Assembly: GCF_000739015.1 (NCBI RefSeq)
Contig: NZ_JPUG01000070.1
Coordinates: 124,001-188,000, forward strand
From: Microvirga sp. BSC39
GTDB taxonomy: Bacteria; Pseudomonadota; Alphaproteobacteria; Rhizobiales; Beijerinckiaceae
Length of the DNA: 64,000 nt
Direction: 5' to 3'
The position numbers were made by a program, and so were the translations under genes. Under the pieces are notes generated by a model. It had not been told where the DNA came from. It did not search any database and saw nothing but the letters and a program-made list of their open reading frames with translations. Numbering within the stretch: position 1 is the first letter of the stretch; each line of letters opens with the position of its first letter. Positions 49,286 to 57,829 of the stretch are shown one piece after another.

Positions 49286-50440
49286 ATGAACAATCTGTTC
49301 GCCAACCTGCCCACCACCGTCTTCGAAGTGATGTCGAGCCTGGCCCGGGAGACCGGCGCGATCAATCTCGGCCAGGGCTTTCCGGACGATCCCGGCCCGG
49401 AGGATGTGCGGCGGGCGGCGGCGGATGCGGTTCTCAACGGCTACAACCAGTATCCATCGATGATGGGCATCCCGGAACTGCGCTCGGCCATCGCCACACA
49501 CTACAAGCACTGGCAGGGCATCGATCTCGATGCGAACACCGAAGTCATGGTCACGTCGGGAGCCACGGAGGCGCTCGCGGGCGCGATCCTCGGCATCGTG
49601 GAGCCGGGCGACGAGGTGGTGCTGTTCGAGCCCATGTACGACGCGTATCTGCCCCTCGTGCGGCTCGCCGGCGGCGTGCCGAAATTCGTCACCCTGCAGC
49701 CGCCGCATTTCCGCCTGACCGAGGAAACGCTGGCGCAGGCCTTCTCGCCCAAGACCAAGGCGGTCGTGTTCAACAACCCGCTCAATCCGACCGCCACGAC
49801 GTTCTCGGACGAGGACCTGAACCTGCTGGCCGATTTCTGCCGCCGCTTCGATGCGATTGCGATCTCGGACGAGGTCTGGGAGCACGTGGTGTTCGACGGC
49901 AGGCAGCACCGGCCTATTCTGGCGCTCGACGGCCTGCGCGAGCGCTCGGTGAAGATCGGCTCGGCGGGAAAGATCTTCAGCCTCACGGGCTGGAAGGTCG
50001 GCTTCGTGTGCGCCGCGCCCCACATCATGAAGGTGCTGGCGAAATCCCACCAGTTCCTCACCTTCACCACGGCGCCGAACCTGCAGCATGCGGTCGCCTA
50101 CGGGCTCGCCAAGGACGATGCCTATTTCGAGGACATGCGCAGGAATTTCGCCCGCAGCCGCGACCGCTTCACCGATGGCTTGCGGACGCTGGGCTTCGAC
50201 GTGATCCCGAGCCAGGGCACCTACTTCGTCAACATCGACATCGCGCCCCTCGGCGAGAGCGACGATGTCGCCTTCTGCCGCCGCCTCGTCATGGAGCATG
50301 GAGTCGCGGCGATTCCGGTCTCGGCCTTCTACGCGGAGGGCGCGGTGAAGAACGTGGTGCGCTTCTGCTTCGCCAAGAAGGACTCGACCCTGGATGCCGG
50401 CTTGGAGCGGCTGGCCGACGCGGTCGGAAAAGCCCGCTGA
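49286..50440 (+). CDS. PLP-dependent class I/II aminotransferase
   Basis: 384 residues, fold type I, KAT/YbdL/methionine-aminotransferase-like. NLGQGFPDDPGPEDVR, YPSMMGIPELRSAIA, VTSGATEALAGAI, NNPLNPTATTF, SDEVWEHVVF and the PLP lysine in SAGKIFSLTGWKVGF are seen, with RFCFAKKD near the end. It transaminates an amino or keto acid in the cytoplasm; the substrate (methionine, glutamine, kynurenine or N-succinyl-LL-DAP) cannot be decided. It lies downstream of the LexA-box promoter, so it may be SOS-transcribed through the long leader (inference). Confidence 0.9.
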   Translation: MNNLFANLPTTVFEVMSSLARETGAINLGQGFPDDPGPEDVRRAAADAVLNGYNQYPSMMGIPELRSAIATHYKHWQGIDLDANTEVMVTSGATEALAGAILGIVEPGDEVVLFEPMYDAYLPLVRLAGGVPKFVTLQPPHFRLTEETLAQAFSPKTKAVVFNNPLNPTATTFSDEDLNLLADFCRRFDAIAISDEVWEHVVFDGRQHRPILALDGLRERSVKIGSAGKIFSLTGWKVGFVCAAPHIMKVLAKSHQFLTFTTAPNLQHAVAYGLAKDDAYFEDMRRNFARSRDRFTDGLRTLGFDVIPSQGTYFVNIDIAPLGESDDVAFCRRLVMEHGVAAIPVSAFYAEGAVKNVVRFCFAKKDSTLDAGLERLADAVGKAR

Positions 50441-50463
50441 CCATGATCGGACGAGGATGCTCG

Positions 50464-51006
50464 ATGCGCCGCATCACGATCCTGTCCGCCTTCCTCTGGC
50501 TCGCCCCGGCAGCAGCTCAGGCCGAGCCCCTGACGATCCAAGACCTGGCGGGCGCCTATCGCGTTCCCGTCAGGGTCGAGTTCCTCCACCCCGAGCGCCC
50601 TTTCAGAACCGAGCACGTCCTCGAGATCATCCCCTACGGGCAGGGGAGCTTCTACATCAACACACAGATCAACGGCCATCATGCCTGCACCCTCTCCGGC
50701 ATCGCGGAGGTCGAAGGATCCCGGCTGGTCTATCGCAGCGTTCCGGGCGAGGACGACCCATGGCCGGCCTGTACGTTCTCCCTACGGCTTCACGCCGGCA
50801 GGATTGTTTTCGACGATGCCGAGGGAGCCTGTCGAAGGCTGTATTGCGGCGTGAGCGCAGGCTTCGACAACGTGAGTTTCGACGCGAGATCGCGGCGCCC
50901 TCTCGGCAACCTGAGCAGGATCCGCAGCTCCGCAGGCTACGGGGAGGCCGTTGCGATCTACGAGCGCCTCCTGCAGTGGCGCGCAATCCAGCCCAAACAG
51001 CCTTGA
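50464..51006 (+). CDS. Exported protein, unknown
   Basis: 180 residues with a signal peptide ending APAAAQA|EP. The mature protein holds four cysteines (GHHACTL, PWPACTF, GACRRLYCGV), likely forming two disulfides in the periplasm, and strand-like segments FYINTQINGHH, LHAGRIVFDDA. No family is recognised. ATG 50464 has GAGG 7 nt upstream; an ATG at 50443 is the alternative. It follows the aminotransferase by 23 bp and may share its transcript. Confidence 0.75.
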   Translation: MRRITILSAFLWLAPAAAQAEPLTIQDLAGAYRVPVRVEFLHPERPFRTEHVLEIIPYGQGSFYINTQINGHHACTLSGIAEVEGSRLVYRSVPGEDDPWPACTFSLRLHAGRIVFDDAEGACRRLYCGVSAGFDNVSFDARSRRPLGNLSRIRSSAGYGEAVAIYERLLQWRAIQPKQP

Positions 51007-51083
51007 CGCGCGGGGCAATAGGATTTCAATTGAGCGCTTGGCCAATAAAGGCTTTTCTTAATTTCAAGGAGTTCCCACCCCTG

Positions 51084-52169
51084 ATGATCCGTCTTCTCGC
51101 TTCGGTTGCTCTGACCTTGAGCCTTGTAACCGCCGCCACCGCCCAGGAGCGTGTGGTCAACGTCTACAACTGGTCCGACTACGTGGACCCGAAGGCGCTG
51201 GACGAGTTCACGAAACAGACCGGCATCAAGGTGGTCTACGACACTTACGACAACAACGAGATCGTCGAGACCAAGCTGCTCGCCGGCAAGTCGGGCTACG
51301 ACATCGTCGTGCCGTCGGGCCCCTTCGTGCAGCGCCTGATCGGCGCCAAGGTGTTCCAGAAGCTCGACAAGGCGAAGCTGCCGAACCTCGCCAACCAGTG
51401 GCCGGAGGTGACGCAGCGCCTGGCCGTGTTCGATCCCGGCAACCAGTTTGCCGTGAACTACATGTGGGGCACCACGGGCATCGGCATCAACGTGAAGAAG
51501 GTTAAGGAAATCCTGGGCGACGTGCCGCTCAACACCTGGGACCTCGTGCTGAAGCCGGAGATCTCCTCCAAGCTGAAGGCCTGCGGCATCTACATGCTGG
51601 ATTCACCTGAGGACCTCTTCCCCGGCGTGCTCGCCTATCTCGGCCTCAATCCCGATTCCAAGCGCGTCGAGGATTTGAACAAGGCGGGCGATGCCCTGTT
51701 CCGCGTGCGCGGCAACATCCAGAAGTTCCACTCCTCCGAGTACATCAACGCGCTCGCCAACGGCGACATCTGCGTGGCGGTGGGCTACTCGGGCGACATG
51801 ATCCAGGCTAAGAGCCGCGCCGAAGAGGCCAAGAACAACGTCGAGGTCGGCTACGTCATCCCCCGCGAGGGCGCGCTGATGTGGTTCGACAGCTTCGTGA
51901 TCCCGGCGGACGCCAAGAACGTGGCCGAGGCGCATGAATTCATCAACTTCATGCTCCGTCCCGAGATCGCCGCCATGAACACGAACTTCGTGTCCTACGC
52001 GTCCGGCAATCTCGCGGCCAAGCAGCATATCGACAAGGCGATCCTCGACAATCCCGGCATCTATCCGGACGACGCCACCATGAAGCGGCTCTTCACCAAC
52101 ACGGCCTATGACGAGCGCTCCCAGCGCACCGTCACCCGCCTCTGGACCCGGGTGAAGACCGGCCGTTAA
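51084..52169 (+). CDS. Spermidine/putrescine-binding periplasmic protein (PotF/PotD-like)
   Basis: 361 residues with signal peptide ending TAATAQE. The polyamine-binding SBP family blocks VVNVYNWSDYVDPKALDEFTK, VVYDTYDNNEIVETKLLAGKSGYDIVVPSG, WGTTGIGINVKKV, LDSPEDLFPGVLAYLG and AVGYSGDMIQA are present. It delivers putrescine or spermidine to an ABC permease; no permease or ATPase gene is nearby, so it is an orphan receptor here. The terminator at 52212 ends the transcript. Confidence 0.92.
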   Translation: MIRLLASVALTLSLVTAATAQERVVNVYNWSDYVDPKALDEFTKQTGIKVVYDTYDNNEIVETKLLAGKSGYDIVVPSGPFVQRLIGAKVFQKLDKAKLPNLANQWPEVTQRLAVFDPGNQFAVNYMWGTTGIGINVKKVKEILGDVPLNTWDLVLKPEISSKLKACGIYMLDSPEDLFPGVLAYLGLNPDSKRVEDLNKAGDALFRVRGNIQKFHSSEYINALANGDICVAVGYSGDMIQAKSRAEEAKNNVEVGYVIPREGALMWFDSFVIPADAKNVAEAHEFINFMLRPEIAAMNTNFVSYASGNLAAKQHIDKAILDNPGIYPDDATMKRLFTNTAYDERSQRTVTRLWTRVKTGR

Positions 52170-52211
52170 TCCGCCGCTCAGATTCGGTCGCGCACAGTCG
52201 GCGCGCCCGCC

Positions 52212-52245
52212 AAGCTCCACCCGCTCGGGTGGAGCTTTTTCTTTT
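52212..52245 (+). terminator. Rho-independent terminator after the PotF-like gene
   Basis: AAGCTCCACCC-gctc-GGGTGGAGCTT, a perfect 11-bp stem, followed by TTTTTCTTTT. The clearest terminator in the window. Confidence 0.92.
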
Positions 52246-52263
52246 CAAGAAGGACGTTTCGTC

Positions 52264-52986
52264 ATGCGTTCCGTAGCCGTCATCTTCCTCGCCATGAGCT
52301 TGGTCTCCCCTGCCTTCGCGCAGGCTCCCACCTCTCCACGTCAGCCCACGATCAGCGTCATGGGCACCGGCGAGGCGGAGCTGAAGCCCGATTTCGCGCG
52401 CATCCACGTGACGGTGGAAACCCAGGCCGACACGGTCGCGCAGGCGAGCGCCGCCAACAACACGGCCACGGAGCGGGTGCTCGCCCGCATCCAAGGCCTC
52501 GGCATCAAGCGCGAGGACATCCGCACGGCGAATTTCCAGGTTTTCCAGACGCCCCAGCAGGTCGGCCCCGACGGCAAGGAGATCAAGACCCCGAAGTTCT
52601 CCGCCCATCATCAGCTGCGGATCACCACCCGCGATCTCGACGGCGTCGGGCGCTTGGCCGGCGAGATCCTGGCGAGCGGCGACATGACGTTCCAGTCGGT
52701 CTCCTTCGGTCTCGACCGGCAGGAGGAAGGCGCGGACAAGGCGCGCGAGGCCGCCGTGCGCGATGCCAGGCGGCAGGCCGACGTGTATGCCGCCGCGGCC
52801 GGCGTGTCGCTCGGCCGCCTGCTGGAGATCCGGGACGGGTCCGCCCAGCCCTTCGAGCCGCAGCCCGACATGCGCATGTCGATGACGATGGCCAAGGGAG
52901 CGGAATCGGTGCCGATCGTGCCCCCGGCGACGATCCGCTACACGGCCAATGTCCAGCTCGTCTGGGAAATGGCCGGGCAGCCGTAA
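52264..52986 (+). CDS. SIMPL-domain (DUF541) exported protein
   Basis: 240 residues, signal peptide ending PAFAQA. The SIMPL/BP26-like DUF541 pattern is present: ISVMGTGEAELKPDFARIHVTVETQA, LGIKREDIRTANFQV, ARRQADVYAAAAGVSLGRLLEI and YTANVQLVWEM. Members form oligomeric, channel-like periplasmic or outer-membrane proteins (as Brucella BP26). AAGGA lies ahead of the ATG, just after the terminator of the preceding gene, so it has its own promoter in the short gap or is read through. Confidence 0.88.
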   Translation: MRSVAVIFLAMSLVSPAFAQAPTSPRQPTISVMGTGEAELKPDFARIHVTVETQADTVAQASAANNTATERVLARIQGLGIKREDIRTANFQVFQTPQQVGPDGKEIKTPKFSAHHQLRITTRDLDGVGRLAGEILASGDMTFQSVSFGLDRQEEGADKAREAAVRDARRQADVYAAAAGVSLGRLLEIRDGSAQPFEPQPDMRMSMTMAKGAESVPIVPPATIRYTANVQLVWEMAGQP

Positions 52987-53005
52987 GGTCCCCAGCCTTT
53001 CGATC

Positions 53006-54997
53006 TTAAGCCGCCTTCACGCTGTTGAGGAACTGGTGGATTTCGGCACCGAGCCGCTTTGCTTGGTGCTCCAGAGCCACCGAGAGATCCGCCACAGCCC
53101 GGGCTGCATCGAGAGACTGCACGGCGACGCCTTGCGTGGTCTCGATCGCCGAGGTGCCCGCCTGCGCTTCCGTGGAGACCTGAGCCACCGACTGGGCGAT
53201 CTCCGATACTGCCGCCGTCTGCTGGCTCACGGTTCCGGCCACCGTGGACACGACCCCGGCCAGATCCTCGACGGAGGCCTGCACGGTGCCGAGCGCCACC
53301 AGGGTTTCCCGCGAGGCGGCCTGGACCGCCTCGATCTGCCGGGCGATCTCCTCGGTGGCCTTGGCGGTCTGGCCGGCCAGATCCTTCACCTCGTTGGCCA
53401 CGACGGCAAAGCCCTTGCCGGCCTCGCCGGCGCGGGCCGCCTCGATGGTGGCGTTGAGCGCCAGGAGGTTGGTCTGCGCCGCGATGGAGCGGATGAGGCC
53501 CGCCACCTCGCCGATCTGCGATGTCGCGGACGACAGCACCGACATGCTGCTCGAGGCTCCGCGGGCCTCGGCCACGGCGCGCTCGGAGGCCTTCGCCGAG
53601 GCGTTCGTCTGAGCGGCGACTTCGGCCAGGGACGCATCGAGCTCCTCGGCGGCGCTCGCCACCGCCGACATGTTGTGCGCCGTCCGCAGGGAGGCGCTTC
53701 CTGCGATCTGCGCCTGCTGGGTCACGTGGTTGGCCGAGCCCTCCAGCTGGCCGGAGGCCCTGGCGAGATCGCCCGTGACATCGCGGACCTCCGCCAGGAT
53801 CTGCTCGACCGTGGCGTCGAACGCCATGATGGCGTTGGAGATCGCATGGGCGCGCTCGGCATCGAGTGCCGCCATGCCCTCGCGCTCGTGGGTGAGCCGC
53901 TCGCGCTCGCGGGCATTGTCGCGGAAGACCAGCACGGTGCGGGCCATGGCGCCGATCTCGTCGGTCCCCTTGGTGGAGGGAATCTCCACGGAGGCGTCGC
54001 CGTCGGCGAGCCGGCGCATCGCCTGCTGCAGGCGGGTGAGCGGCAGGGAAATCGAACGCCCGACGATGAAGTTCAGAACCAGGCCGAAGAGAAGCGTTGC
54101 GCCCATGGCCCACAGGATCAGGGTGAAGGTGCGCTGCTGCGAGGCGGTGAGCTGGTCATCGGTCTTATGAGCCTCGGTACGGACCTTGGCGAGCAATTGA
54201 TCGAGCGCCGGCACGAGCAGGTCGAACTGCCCCATCAGCTTCTCGCTCTGGCCCGAGACCTCCCGCTCCAACTCGCCCCAGGCATTGAAAGCCTCCTGGA
54301 ACGACACGCTGGCGCTCTCGACGGCAGCCTTCTCCTTGGCAAGATCACCGGAGAGCTGGGCCAGGGCACGGGTGAAACGTCCCTGCTCGACCTCGAAGGC
54401 TCCCAGGATGCTCTCCTCGAGCAGGATGCGGGCGCGGGCTTCCTGGTTGAACATGCCGAGCATGGCGGCCCACAGGCGCCATGTGATGGTCTCGCCGCTG
54501 CCCGTCAGGGGCCGCACCAGCTTCTCCAAGTTCGCCTCGGCCTTGAGAAGGCGCCCCTGCGCACCCTCGTCGGGTTTGGTGCCGATAGCGGTATAGAGCT
54601 TGTCGAGAGCCCTGCCCTGGCTGAGCAGGGCAGCGGCATGCTGCTTCAGGGAGGCAATCTCGGGCTCGATCAGGGTCGCGCCCGGTGCCGCGCTCATCTC
54701 GTCGAGCTGAGCAGCCAGAGACTTGTGCTGTTCCAAGAAGGCTTGGCCATGATGGCTGAGCCGGCTCGTGGTCCATTCGCCGGCCACCACCTTCAGGCCA
54801 TCGGCCCGGCCGCGGAACCCGTTGGCCTTCTCGGCGAGGGCCGAATAGGTCTGCTGTGCCGAGAGCGCCTGCTCCACCTCGGAACGGCCCGTCTGGAACA
54901 CCGCACCGATGACCGCAAAGCCAAGCACCATCACGCCGCTCAAAGTCGCGACGCGCATCCGCACCGACGGTTGTTTCAACCGAGCCAGAAACGCCAT
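53006..54997 (-). CDS. Methyl-accepting chemotaxis protein
   Basis: 663 residues from ATG 54997. TM1 at about 15-35, a ~280-residue mostly helical periplasmic domain (helical bundle-type sensor), TM2 at about 305-325, a HAMP domain (RSISLPLTRLQQAMRRLADGD) and the signalling hairpin with tip EVAGLIRSIAAQTNLLALNA and NEVKDLAGQTAKATEEI. No C-terminal NWETF-type CheR tether. It senses an unknown ligand and controls CheA. Upstream DNA (55043-55065) has a palindrome and a near-CtrA site, compatible with flagellar/cell-cycle regulation. Confidence 0.93.
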   Translation of the reverse strand: MAFLARLKQPSVRMRVATLSGVMVLGFAVIGAVFQTGRSEVEQALSAQQTYSALAEKANGFRGRADGLKVVAGEWTTSRLSHHGQAFLEQHKSLAAQLDEMSAAPGATLIEPEIASLKQHAAALLSQGRALDKLYTAIGTKPDEGAQGRLLKAEANLEKLVRPLTGSGETITWRLWAAMLGMFNQEARARILLEESILGAFEVEQGRFTRALAQLSGDLAKEKAAVESASVSFQEAFNAWGELEREVSGQSEKLMGQFDLLVPALDQLLAKVRTEAHKTDDQLTASQQRTFTLILWAMGATLLFGLVLNFIVGRSISLPLTRLQQAMRRLADGDASVEIPSTKGTDEIGAMARTVLVFRDNARERERLTHEREGMAALDAERAHAISNAIMAFDATVEQILAEVRDVTGDLARASGQLEGSANHVTQQAQIAGSASLRTAHNMSAVASAAEELDASLAEVAAQTNASAKASERAVAEARGASSSMSVLSSATSQIGEVAGLIRSIAAQTNLLALNATIEAARAGEAGKGFAVVANEVKDLAGQTAKATEEIARQIEAVQAASRETLVALGTVQASVEDLAGVVSTVAGTVSQQTAAVSEIAQSVAQVSTEAQAGTSAIETTQGVAVQSLDAARAVADLSVALEHQAKRLGAEIHQFLNSVKAA

Positions 54998-55091
54998 TGC
55001 CCCCGAATCCTTCTTGTACCGTTGCGGCAAGATTGCGGAGGACGTCTTAAAGATATCTTTACGTTAGGTCAGAAGCCGGATCCTGCCGGCG

Positions 55092-55550
55092 TCAGGCGGC
55101 CTTGGGCATTTCGGTCATGATGGCGTAAAGAGCCTCAGGATCCCGGGTGGCGCGCACCCGCTCGATCAGGCCGGGCTCACGCAGGACGCGGGCAACCCGC
55201 GCCAGGGCCTTCAGGTGATCCGCTCCGGCGCCTTCGGGGGCGAGGAGCAGGAACATCACGTCCACCGGCTGGCTGTCGAGGGCTTCGAAATTCACCGGCT
55301 TGTCGAGACGGGCCACGAGACCGAAGATCCGGGTCAGGCCCGGCAGCTTGCCGTGAGGAATGGCGATGCCCTCGCCGATTCCGGTAGAGCCGAGGCGCTC
55401 GCGCTGCAGGAGAGACTCGTAGATGGCCGTCTCGGAAAGGCCTGTGAGCCGGGCCGCCTGGGAAGCCAGTTCCTGAAGAGCCTGCTTCTTGCCGCTGACG
55501 CGCAAGGCGGGCAGGACGGCCTGAGGGTCTAGAAAGTCCAGCAAGGGCAT
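55092..55550 (-). CDS. ptsN: PTS IIA-like nitrogen regulatory protein
   Basis: 152 residues, EIIA-Ntr. ALQELASQAARLTGLSE, GSTGIGEGIAIPHGKLPGL with the phosphorylated histidine, and DVMFLLLAPEGAGADHLKALARVAR are the family blocks. It is the terminal phosphoacceptor of the nitrogen PTS, regulating potassium transport, PHB and stress. It lies 83 bp after hpf, in the conserved rpoN-hpf-ptsN order. Confidence 0.94.
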   Translation of the reverse strand: MPLLDFLDPQAVLPALRVSGKKQALQELASQAARLTGLSETAIYESLLQRERLGSTGIGEGIAIPHGKLPGLTRIFGLVARLDKPVNFEALDSQPVDVMFLLLAPEGAGADHLKALARVARVLREPGLIERVRATRDPEALYAIMTEMPKAA

Positions 55551-55633
55551 CGATCACGCTGCATTCTTGATGTGAAGCCTGGAAGGCCTCTCACCGTTCC
55601 ACGCAAGAACTGGGCCAAAAGAGGTAGTTCCCC

Positions 55634-56206
55634 TCAGGCCTGTGCGAGCGGCGGATCAACCCAACCGATTGCTCCGTCACCGCGGCGATATACGACGTTC
55701 ACGCGTCCGGTGCTAGCGTGGATGAACACAAGAGCGGCTGCCCCGGTCAGATCGAGCTGCACCACAGCGTCGCTGACGGAGAGCGTGTGAAGCGGCTTCG
55801 TGGTCTCGGCTACGACGATAGGATGATAGCCCTCCTCCTCGACGTTTTCGTCGCTCGGCGCCTCGAAGACCGCATAAGGGACCTCCAGGCTGCCGGTGCG
55901 TGCACCGGTGCCGGACTTGTCCTTGAGGCGCTGCTTGTAGCGGCGCAGGCGGTTCTCGATCCGGCCTGCGGTCTGGTCGAAGCTGGCATAGGCATCGCCG
56001 GCTGCGCCTGAAGCCTCCAGGGTCATGCCGGAAGTGAGGTGTAGCACGCAGTCGGTGCGAAATCCGCCGCCGTCACGGGTGACGGTCACATGGCCGGAAT
56101 AGCCGCCGTCGAAGTATTTCGCCAGCGCACCGGCCATTCGGGCCTGGACCTGAGACCTGAGAGCTTCGCCGATATCGAGATTCTTCCCCGACACTCTCAA
56201 TGTCAT
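55634..56206 (-). CDS. hpf: Ribosome hibernation promoting factor, long form
   Basis: 190 residues. The N-terminal S30AE domain (LRVSGKNLDIGEALRSQVQ, VTRDGGGFRTDCVLHL) binds in the ribosomal mRNA channel; a linker leads to the C-terminal dimerisation domain (VVAETTKPLHTLSVSDAVVQLDLTG, HASTGRVNVVYRRGDGAIGWVDP), so this is the long HPF that forms 100S dimers by itself. ATG 56206 is chosen among adjacent ATGs because GGAGG is 5 nt upstream. It lies 128 bp after rpoN. Confidence 0.94.
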   Translation of the reverse strand: MTLRVSGKNLDIGEALRSQVQARMAGALAKYFDGGYSGHVTVTRDGGGFRTDCVLHLTSGMTLEASGAAGDAYASFDQTAGRIENRLRRYKQRLKDKSGTGARTGSLEVPYAVFEAPSDENVEEEGYHPIVVAETTKPLHTLSVSDAVVQLDLTGAAALVFIHASTGRVNVVYRRGDGAIGWVDPPLAQA

Positions 56207-56334
56207 CATATCCTCCTCAACTGGCTCTTTCACCGTGGCGCCGTCGCTTGGCCGCGATCCCTTAGGGCATGACGCTTGGAGATGATGATCCGAATGGAGT
56301 TCAATGCAAGTCTTGAAATCTCAAGGCTGACCGG

Positions 56335-57747
56335 TCAAGCTTCGCGACTGTGCCGGCGACGACGAACCGCCGAGGATGGGATCCGCAGAGCCTCCCGGTA
56401 CTTCGCCACCGTGCGGCGGGCGACATGAATCCCCTCCCTTTTCAATCTTTGGGCAATTGCCTCATCCGAGAGCACGTCTTCGGGCGTCTCGGCACCGATC
56501 AGCTGAGCGATGCGGTGACGTACGGCCTTGGCGGCATGCTCGCCTTCGCCCGTGGCGGCGCCGAAGAAGAACTTCATGGGATAGGTGCCGCGCTCGCTGC
56601 CGATGGCCTTGTTCGCCGCCACCCGGGAGACCGTGGATTCGTGCATGTCGATGGCGTCCGCTACGCTCTTCAACGTCATGGGACGTAGCCCGGCGATCCC
56701 TTCGCGGAAGAAGTCCTCCTGCTGGCGGGCGATCTCGGTGGCAACCTTCAGGATGGTCCTGGCACGTTGCTCCAGGCTGCGGGTGAGCCAGCTCCCGGTC
56801 TGGACGCACTCGGACAGGAAGCTCTTGTCCTCGTCCTTGCGCAGTACCTTCGCCACCTCCGTGTAATAGGCTCGGTCGAACAGGATCCGGGGCAGGGTGT
56901 CGGGATTGAGCTCGACCCTCAAGCTGCCGTCGGGCGCGGGCCGCACCAGCACATCGGGCACCAGCACATCGATCCTGGCGGGCGTAAAGGCGAGACCCGG
57001 TTTGGGCTCCAGGCGGCGGATCTCGGCCAGCATATCGGCGAGATCTTGCCCGTCGACGCCGCACACTCTCCGCAGAGCGGGGAAATCCTGCCGGGCAACG
57101 AGATGCAGATGCTGGAGCAGCGCCTGCATGGCCGGATCGAGCCGGCCGCGCTCCTTCAGCTGGATCTTCAGGCATTCGGCAAGATCCCGCGCACCGACGC
57201 CGGAGGGCTCGAAAGTCTGGATCAGCCGCAGGGCCGCTTCCACCTCGGCGGCCGCTACTCCCAGATGTGCGGCGATCTCGTCCGGGTCCTCCCTGAGGTA
57301 GCCGGCCTCGTCGAGGCTGTGAATCAGGTGCTCGCCGATCGCGCGAAGGTGAGAATCAAACGTGGCGAGATCGAGCTGCGCCTGCAGGTGTTCCGTCAGG
57401 CTGGCCGTGCGGGCCAGCGTCTCCTCCAGCTCGGGCCTGATCTCGCCGTGAGCGGGACCGGGCGTTCCCGAGGCGGGTTGGCCGCGCAGGGGCGGCGGAC
57501 CGGGAACGATCCTGGCGCCTGCGGCTTGCGCCTTCTGCCGAGCGCGCAGGAAGTCGGCAAGGCTCAGGCTGGGCGTGTCAGCCCGGATCTCGCCTTCCTG
57601 AAGCAGGGGATTGCGTTCGAGTTCCGCCGCCACATAGGCCGCGAGCTCCGCATGGGAGAGCTGAAGCAGCTTGATGGATTGAACGAGCTGGGGCGTCATG
57701 GTCAGGGACTGGCCCTGGCGCAGCTCCAGCCGTTGCATCGCACTCAT
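56335..57747 (-). CDS. rpoN: RNA polymerase sigma-54 factor
   Basis: 470 residues. The glutamine-rich activator-interacting region I (MQRLELRQGQSLTMTPQLVQSIKLLQL) is complete, region III has the core-binding domain and the HTH (MHESTVSRVAANKAIGSERG), and the C-terminal RpoN box ARRTVAKYR is at 443-451. It directs transcription from -24/-12 promoters with AAA+ activators. The 82-bp gap to lptB holds a perfect inverted repeat, see 57759-57785. Confidence 0.96.
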   Translation of the reverse strand: MSAMQRLELRQGQSLTMTPQLVQSIKLLQLSHAELAAYVAAELERNPLLQEGEIRADTPSLSLADFLRARQKAQAAGARIVPGPPPLRGQPASGTPGPAHGEIRPELEETLARTASLTEHLQAQLDLATFDSHLRAIGEHLIHSLDEAGYLREDPDEIAAHLGVAAAEVEAALRLIQTFEPSGVGARDLAECLKIQLKERGRLDPAMQALLQHLHLVARQDFPALRRVCGVDGQDLADMLAEIRRLEPKPGLAFTPARIDVLVPDVLVRPAPDGSLRVELNPDTLPRILFDRAYYTEVAKVLRKDEDKSFLSECVQTGSWLTRSLEQRARTILKVATEIARQQEDFFREGIAGLRPMTLKSVADAIDMHESTVSRVAANKAIGSERGTYPMKFFFGAATGEGEHAAKAVRHRIAQLIGAETPEDVLSDEAIAQRLKREGIHVARRTVAKYREALRIPSSAVRRRRHSREA

Positions 57748-57758
57748 GACCGCACCCG

Positions 57759-57785
57759 AAACGGCATGCTTCTTGCATGCCGTTT
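57759..57785 (-). promoter_or_regulatory. Perfect hairpin just upstream of rpoN
   Basis: AAACGGCATGC-nnnnn-GCATGCCGTTT, an 11-bp perfect inverted repeat with a 5-nt loop, 12 bp before the rpoN ATG and after the lptB stop. Without a U-tract it is not a classic terminator; it may be an attenuator/processing hairpin or an operator. Confidence 0.5.
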
Positions 57786-57829
57786 ACTTTCTACCGGGAT
57801 CGGGAGCGATCCGTCAAAAGGGATACGTC

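Noticed and set aside
52949..55120. Long forward frame opposite the chemoreceptor gene
   Set aside because: The chemoreceptor frame has HAMP and signalling tip; the opposite frame has no domain content.
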